Of a stretch of DNA of 64,000 nt, positions 63,800 through 64,000 are shown in pieces. The first letter of the stretch is position 1. Each line of letters opens with the position of its first letter. The DNA is from Bacteroidota bacterium (GTDB lineage: Bacteria; Bacteroidota; Ignavibacteria; Kapaibacteriales; UBA2268), in contig SCSM01000020.1 of NCBI GenBank assembly GCA_004322215.1, positions 40,942-104,941 of the forward strand. Reading direction: 5' to 3'. The notes under the pieces were generated by a model, which did no database searches, was not told the DNA's origin, and saw nothing but the letters and a program-made list of their open reading frames with translations. The translations under genes were made by a program, and so were the position numbers.

Positions 63800-63893
63800 A
63801 TATAACAATTCTATCGCATAGCGATTATATGTCTATAGAAAAAGCAAAATCCCGCCACCCATACTTATCCCGTAGGGATAATATAACAATTCT
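63800..63893. repeat. Palindromic repeat module with 13-base direct repeats
   Basis: ATATAACAATTCT occurs at 63800-63812 and 63881-63893. The first copy is followed by palindrome ATCGC-ATA-GCGAT (63813-63825) and the second is preceded by TTATCCC-GTA-GGGATAA (63865-63881). A similar degenerate palindrome appears at 63979-63997, running to the window end. These look like short interspersed repeat modules; boundaries are not known. Confidence 0.5.
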
Positions 63894-63936
63894 TCTCAAA
63901 TCACAAATCGTTTATCTTTGCTCTTAAATCATGTTT

Positions 63937-63964
63937 GTCATTCTGAATTTATTTCAGAATCCAT
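63937..63964. repeat. REP-like palindrome GTCATTCTGAA...TTCAGAATCCAT
   Basis: ATTCTGAA/TTCAGAAT forms an 8-bp stem with a 5-base loop. Its outer bases GTCATTC...GAATCCAT are shared with the REP at 62567-62592 while the inner stem differs by compensating changes. Confidence 0.6.
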
Positions 63965-64000
63965 AGCGTATAACCTCTATTATCCCATAGCGAATATAAA

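Noticed and set aside
63800..64000. CRISPR array
   Set aside because: The repeats are too short, too few and irregularly spaced, and no cas gene is present.

Overview
The window is AT-rich chromosomal DNA from a Gram-negative bacterium of the Bacteroidota/Chlorobiota lineage. Ignavibacteria- or Kapabacteria-like is my best guess. The basis is a type IX secretion system (T9SS): SprA, a SprE/PorW-like lipoprotein, a PorV-family protein, and cargo proteins with C-terminal sorting domains. It also has a GWxTD protein, Bacteroidota-like promoter boxes and a very AT-rich intergenic style. I see no phage, insertion sequence or CRISPR array.

Region by region: 1-9230 (+) holds the 3' part of mtgA, then mutS, an agmatinase-family gene, a WD40-like/OmpA envelope protein and a large VPS10/BNR beta-propeller protein. 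9322-12988 (-) is a pair: a secreted putative glycoside hydrolase with a T9SS sorting domain and a barrel-like protein, divergent from a B12-type radical SAM gene. 14543-28899 carries tRNA-Val (-) and a plus-strand run of sprA, the porW-like gene, an NtrB-like kinase, an NtrC-like regulator, cheR and an acidic protein. 28951-31616 (-) holds two barrel-like proteins, a possible 47-residue ORF and clpS. 31907-37050 (+) is nuoL-nuoM-nuoN without the rest of complex I, followed by a small thioredoxin-like lipoprotein.

37674-61476 is a 24 kb block entirely on the minus strand and the most interesting part. In transcription order it contains a giant T9SS adhesin-like protein, an OmpA protein, an ECF sigma factor and an overlapping anti-sigma-like gene. 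These are followed by a tight four-gene set (BNR T9SS cargo, TonB-dependent receptor, 1483-residue exported protein, PorV-family protein) closed by a strong intrinsic terminator. Then come GWxTD, an LpxL/HtrB acyltransferase and a family 9 glycosyltransferase. The anti-sigma-like protein appears to join a cytoplasmic sigma-binding domain, one inner-membrane helix, a periplasmic linker and a C-terminal outer-membrane-barrel-like domain in one chain. If real, this would be a one-protein route from the outer membrane to a sigma factor.

61633-64000 (+) holds a XerC/D recombinase and a Gfo/Idh/MocA oxidoreductase, among REP-like palindromes and short repeat modules. One REP-like palindrome also lies inside the signal-peptide coding region of the OmpA gene at 54558-56603.

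All functions are read from motifs and layout by eye; no database search was run.
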